A stretch of DNA of 64,000 bases from Parabacteroides sp. PFB2-10 (GTDB lineage Bacteria; Bacteroidota; Bacteroidia; Bacteroidales; Tannerellaceae): positions 62,001 to 126,000 of the forward strand of contig NZ_JARXWI010000004.1 in NCBI RefSeq assembly GCF_029893085.1. Reading direction: 5' to 3'. Below the pieces are notes generated by a model, which saw only the letters and a list, made by a program, of their open reading frames with translations, searched no databases and had not been told where the DNA came from. Positions 60,443 through 64,000 of the stretch are shown one piece after another. The position numbers were made by a program, and so were the translations under genes. Position 1 is the first letter of the stretch, and every line of letters starts with the position of its first letter.

Positions 60443-60720
60443 ATCGGAGAGAAGTTGAAGATACAAGGTATATCAGATCAGTATCTAAAAGCTCCCCTTC
60501 TTAGAAAAGAAGGGGGGGACCGCTGCTTGCAGCGGTGGGGTAATTTGAATTCTTTATAAATGTTTTTCCTATTTCTTTGATAGTCACAAATACACAAAAC
60601 AGAACAAATGTGTGATTTTAAATACATCAAACTACCCCACCATCGCAAGCGATGGTCCACCCCCTTCTTTTCTAAGAAGGGGAGCCTTGGATAGTGATTT
60701 CTATAACCTTCACATATTAC
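60443..60720 (+). repeat. 278-bp repeat, copy B (identical to 8858-9135)
   Basis: Identical by eye to copy A, with the same two inverted arms (about 60489-60549 and 60626-60686). The bases to both sides differ from those of copy A, except that a 138-bp repeat lies just upstream in each case. The rest of this 778-base gap holds a small direct repeat (TTTTGGCTGAAT twice near 60174-60207) and nothing else. Confidence 0.9.
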
Positions 60721-60873
60721 AATATTTGAATATCCCTTTCTCCTATTTCCCATCTCCTTCAATTATTACAATATCTGAATCCCCCACTAATCGCTAAGCA
60801 CCAACCACTACTAAATCCTGTTTTTATTTGCCTATTCATTTATTATTACATATATTTATTGCCAGTTGATTGA

Positions 60874-61407
60874 ACCCTGACCCATGCCTTGACGGAAAAT
60901 GGTTATATTGCGAACAATGTGTATCATTATTACGCGAAGGATCATTTAGGTAGTAATCGAGTGGTGATGAACGGTTCGGCATCAAAGGTACAGTGGACAA
61001 ATACGTATCCTTTCGGCATGAGTTATGGCGAAGGTCAATCTCTTGAGCTCCAGCCTTACAAATACACCGGTAAGGAGTATGATAATAAACATGGCTTAAA
61101 CCTGTACGATTACGATGCCCGCTTCTACGACCCGGCCTTAGGCAGGTTTATGACCATGGATCCGCTGGCGGAGAAATATTACTCCATTTCGCCGTATGCG
61201 TATTGTGGGAACAACCCCATAATTCGCATTGACCCAGACGGTAGGGATTGGTACAGACATGATGAGTCTGGAGCTACTTTTTGGCAAGAAGGAAATGCTG
61301 TGTCAGTTACCACTAATAATCAGAGCTATCGAAATATTGGGGCAGAATATAGTCAATATAGTGATGGATTACAGATTAATTATCACTACTGTCCGAGTAA
61401 ATTCTAA
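60874..61407 (+). pseudogene. RHS-repeat core fragment, 5' missing and 3' cut by an IS
   Basis: The frame begins after a TGA at 60871 inside an RHS-type core: YHYYAKDHLGSNRVV, then YTGKEYDNKHGLNLYDYDAR, RFMTMDPLAEKYYSISPYAY and NNPIIRIDPDGRD, which is the end of the conserved core. After it comes a short variable tail (about 45 residues) that ends inside the left end of the IS: its last codons (CPSKF, stop) are IS sequence. The upstream part of a normal RHS protein (over 1000 residues) is absent. The variable tail could be the start of a toxin domain. Confidence 0.85.
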
Positions 61408-62823
61408 TCGGATATGTTTTGTGGCATAACCAACTGATATACAGTATTGGTTTTGCCGATTTATAAAACTAACCTCCCCTCCATTAGGACTACCATTGTA
61501 TTAATAACTGTCCTTTGGGTGGGGATTTCACTTTCTTCTCAATACTTCTCTTTGTTGCTCTTAGTAATTCATACACATCCAACAGACTAATCAGATGTAT
61601 CCGCACCAAGGTAGCAACAATAGAGAAAGCCTTCTTTGTTCCTGCCTTCCGCTGAAGGACAGTTAGGAACAATTGCACGATCAAAGTGCACCATATCTGT
61701 ATGCGTATCGCATTTTCGTTTTCACCATAGAAATAATGCAGTTGGAAGTTCTGCTTCATTTTCTTGAACAATAGCTCGATCGTCCAGCGTTTCTTGTAAA
61801 GCAAGGCTACTTCTCTGCTTCTATGCCTACCGTATTGGTCAGAAAGACATAATTTCGTTCCATTTCATCCTGGAAACACACACGACGAAGAATGACAGTT
61901 TTCACCTCAGTCTCGCCTTCTGCATTTATCTCTTTATATTCCAATTCAATCAGTTCTTCTCTAAGAACCTTTGCTTTTCCTTTTCGTCTGTTATGTTCCC
62001 GAAGGGTGGCAATCACCCTGTAAAGGGCATTACTTTTCTGACGGGTAACAAAATAGACGCTCTTCTCTGTCCAACGGGCAAATTGAACGTAGTCATTATA
62101 GCCCTTATCAAAGACAAGCATACTATAAGGCTCGGGCTTCAGCTCTTTTAGAAACTTCTGATCGTTCACTTTAGCTCCCGTGACTTTGATAAACTTTCCC
62201 ACATTCTGGACAGCATCTATAAGCATATGAACCTTTAAGCCTCCTTTCTCCTTCCCATCTCCTTTAGGATCCCGACCAACTCCTTTCATAATGTCACTGA
62301 ACAAACGAATGGTGGTAGAATCAACCAATAGAACCTCCTTAAAAGTCAATCCGTAGGTTCGGCTGTCCGACAAAAAACTTTGGTAATGACTGACCAAAGC
62401 AAAATAGACAGACTCAAAAAAAGAGCGATCCCTATTGCGGTTACCATCACAGGCGGTACTCTTGGCAGGAGAACTTTTCAACCCCAAATGATTAAGCTTG
62501 CCACGCATTCCCCGCATCCCTTCACAGATCTCGTGCGTCGAATCACAGCGGGAAAGGATACCGAATAACATCGTTATCAGATGCGTGTAAGAGCTATACT
62601 GCTTATAGTAGCGATCCGATTTATGCTTAGCTATTATCCCTTTCAGATCTATTACGCTTAATAAATCTACGATTTGTTTCAAAATCGGCTGTCCGACAAA
62701 ATTTATTTCACTATTTTTGCTCATAAGGTAACTACAGTTTGTGGTAAAACCAAATTACCTATAAAGGGTGAAACCGCAATGGAAGTAGCCCTTTCTTTTT
62801 AAATCGAAAATTTTAGTCGGACA
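61390..62823 (-). mobile_element. IS4-family-like insertion sequence
   Basis: Ends are imperfect inverted repeats TGTCCGAGTAAATT (61390-61403) and, on the other strand, TGTCCGACTAAAATT (62809-62823). The 1434-bp element carries one transposase split by a frameshift. No clear target site duplication is seen: the flanks read ATCACTAC and CTAGTGAA, sharing only CTA at best. That fits an old or recombined insertion. Confidence 0.85.
61490..62724 (-). pseudogene. DDE transposase of the IS, frameshifted
   Basis: Two reading frames together make an about 410-residue IS4-type transposase. The first (62724-61807, 305 residues) has MSKNSEINFVGQPI, LLVDSTTIRLFSD with the first Asp of the DDE triad, and MLVFDKGYNDYVQFARW with the second. 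The second (61804-61490) has LYKKRWTIELLFKKMKQN with the YREK-like Glu. They are joined at 61804-61807, where a single base is missing between EAEK and ALLYKK. No slippery sequence is seen at the junction, so this looks like a mutation and not programmed frameshifting. Confidence 0.88.
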
Positions 62824-62871
62824 CTAGTGAAAGGAAATATTAGAACTTACCATGTATAAATAATAAAAAGA

Positions 62872-63873
62872 ATGAGAACTAAAACGGAAATAGATAATGT
62901 AATTGTAGAAGTGCAGAAAAAGCTTTCAGAGAATACTGAATGGATTACTCGCTATAAAGAGTATGCAACACAATTAAAGGAAGATAAAAAAGGAACAAAA
63001 TATAACGAATGTAGAAAGCGATTTAGAGTTGCCAAGCCTTTATATGTTTACACAAATGTTTCGAAAGCTAAAAGTAGTACATGTGATTATGATCTTCGAT
63101 TCGGTGGTCAAAGCGTAGGAACTATAAAAGTTCGAAAAGATGATGTTTTCTTTACTACTAAAGATAAGCAGCAAAACAATGAAATGTATTTTGGTTCCCC
63201 GGTATTATCCACAGATGACCACAAATGGAACTCTCCAGAGGGGAAGATGTTTAGAAAGCATTTTACGACTGAATTATTAGCTAAAAAGGGGAGTAAGAGT
63301 CCGGAACACGCTTTAGAAAATGAACTTTTAGTTGAGTTTTCAAAGAAGAAATCTGTTGATAAAAAGTTGTGCTATATTCAGCCTGTCAAACTGTTAAAAA
63401 ACTTCTTTCAAATGCCTACACCATTATCCGCGAGTAAAAATGATATTAGCTATCAGCCTAAAGGGGGAGGGATTGATATATTAGCTCGGATAACAATGGA
63501 TGGAGTAAATAAAAATAATGGACGATTGTCAGTAATTGAATTGAAAGATGAAAATAAAAATAATGAACCACCTGAAAAAGTAATTAAACAAGCCATTGCT
63601 TATGCTATCTTTCTCGGGAAGTTACTCTATTCGGAGTCTGGAGAAAAGTGGTATAGCTTATTTGGATTTAAAAGTAAAAGACTAGAAAAAATGACACTTA
63701 ATGTTGTTGCAGCTATGCCATTTAAAGAAAATCAAAAATGTAGTTTTGAAAATCAAACGATTGATATTGACGAACATATCACATTAGAGTTACATACGCT
63801 ATTTATTAAGATAGAAGCGAATGATATAAAGGGCTTTTCTGGCTCTTTGGTAAATACAATGCGAAAGAAATGA
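62872..63873 (+). CDS. PD-(D/E)XK-like nuclease family protein
   Basis: A 333-residue protein of no named family that I recognise. The C-terminal half shows the PD-(D/E)XK signature: Glu148 or Glu151 in HALENELLVEF, Asp202 in GGGIDILARI, Glu223-x-Lys225 in SVIELKDENK, and a helix with Gln240 (IKQAIAYAIFLGKLL). The N-terminal 140 residues are charged and of unknown fold. Its A/T-rich composition differs from the core genes. The stop overlaps the next gene's ATG (ATGA at 63870-63873), so the two form a translationally coupled pair. Position beyond an IS and an RHS fragment marks accessory DNA. Confidence 0.7.
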   Translation: MRTKTEIDNVIVEVQKKLSENTEWITRYKEYATQLKEDKKGTKYNECRKRFRVAKPLYVYTNVSKAKSSTCDYDLRFGGQSVGTIKVRKDDVFFTTKDKQQNNEMYFGSPVLSTDDHKWNSPEGKMFRKHFTTELLAKKGSKSPEHALENELLVEFSKKKSVDKKLCYIQPVKLLKNFFQMPTPLSASKNDISYQPKGGGIDILARITMDGVNKNNGRLSVIELKDENKNNEPPEKVIKQAIAYAIFLGKLLYSESGEKWYSLFGFKSKRLEKMTLNVVAAMPFKENQKCSFENQTIDIDEHITLELHTLFIKIEANDIKGFSGSLVNTMRKK

Positions 63874-64000
63874 AAATCACTATTCATCGAGGAACATCCC
63901 AGATCGGAGGTTGTATAACTGAAATAGAGAGCAATGGGTACAAAGTGTTTATCGACTTTGGAGAGCAGTTGCCGGGAGCAAAAATAGAAAAAACACAACC
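63870..64000 (+). CDS. MBL-fold metallohydrolase, RNase J-like, N-terminus only
   Basis: An ATG at 63870 opens a frame to the window end (43 codons): MKITIHRGTSQIGGCITEIE then NGYKVFIDFGEQLPG. The pattern IGG-CITE-IDFGEQLPG is how MBL-fold exo/endonucleases of the RNase J / beta-CASP kind begin. The metal-binding HxHxDH would lie beyond the window. It is coupled to the PD-(D/E)XK-like gene through ATGA. Called from the N-terminus only. Confidence 0.6.
   Translation, partial: MKITIHRGTSQIGGCITEIESNGYKVFIDFGEQLPGAKIEKTQ

Noticed and set aside
61800-61812. Programmed frameshifting of the transposase
   Set aside because: No A-rich or other slippery heptamer and no downstream structure was seen at the junction.

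Overview
The window reads as chromosomal DNA of a Bacteroidales species, most likely Tannerellaceae/Porphyromonadaceae and probably Parabacteroides-like. The signs are a fused LpxC-FabZ protein, the type IX secretion genes porU-porV next to ispF, many TonB/TPR/beta-barrel envelope proteins, TldD/PmbA, six-bladed propeller and WG-repeat proteins, and promoters of the Bacteroides type (TTTG, about 20 bases, TAnnTTTG). Genus placement is an inference; no rRNA or tRNA gene was seen.

Layout. 1-3.7 kb: a 5'-truncated NtrY-like histidine kinase converging on a large hybrid two-component sensor. 3.8-8.4 kb: mnmD, trxA, dnaE. 8.6-9.1 kb: two kinds of intergenic repeat. 9.3-12.8 kb: a His-rich lipoprotein, a TonB-dependent receptor and a small barrel protein. 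12.9-21.7 kb: housekeeping genes, namely lptB, then on the minus strand purM-prfA-pyrF and lpxD-lpxC/fabZ-lpxA, a glucosaminidase/LysM protein, and cdd on the plus strand. 22-27.6 kb: a YhcH-family protein, a small TPR protein, and a 1000-residue TPR protein paired with a barrel protein. 27.7-27.9 kb: a 260-bp inverted-repeat element. 28-32 kb: pmbA-tldD and a propeller lipoprotein. 32.7-36 kb: mdh, a HigB/HigA-type toxin-antitoxin pair, a muramoyl-alanine amidase, a DnaQ-like exonuclease and an alanine dehydrogenase remnant. 36.5-40.8 kb: a Gfo/Idh/MocA oxidoreductase and a GH2 beta-galactosidase. 41-45 kb: CapA, DUF3108 and Ig-like lipoprotein genes. 45-51.6 kb: rex-FAH-porU-porV-ispF. 51.7-52 kb: a structured RNA candidate resembling 6S RNA. 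52-55.4 kb: thrS-infC-rpmI-rplT. 55.6-60.1 kb: an ECF sigma factor operon with a membrane protein, a DUF4252-like protein and two WG-repeat proteins. 60.2-64 kb: an accessory zone with repeats, a truncated RHS protein cut by an IS4-family element whose transposase is frameshifted, then a PD-(D/E)XK-like nuclease gene overlapping an MBL-fold/RNase J-like gene that runs off the window.

The most interesting points are the PD-(D/E)XK plus MBL pair in the accessory zone, the self-closing RNA upstream of rex, the ECF/WG-repeat operon, the His-rich lipoprotein with its receptor, and two intergenic repeat families: a 138-bp unit in three equal-length copies plus a decayed one, and a 278-bp unit in two copies that appear identical, 51.6 kb apart. 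In both places the 278-bp unit lies just beside a 138-bp unit.
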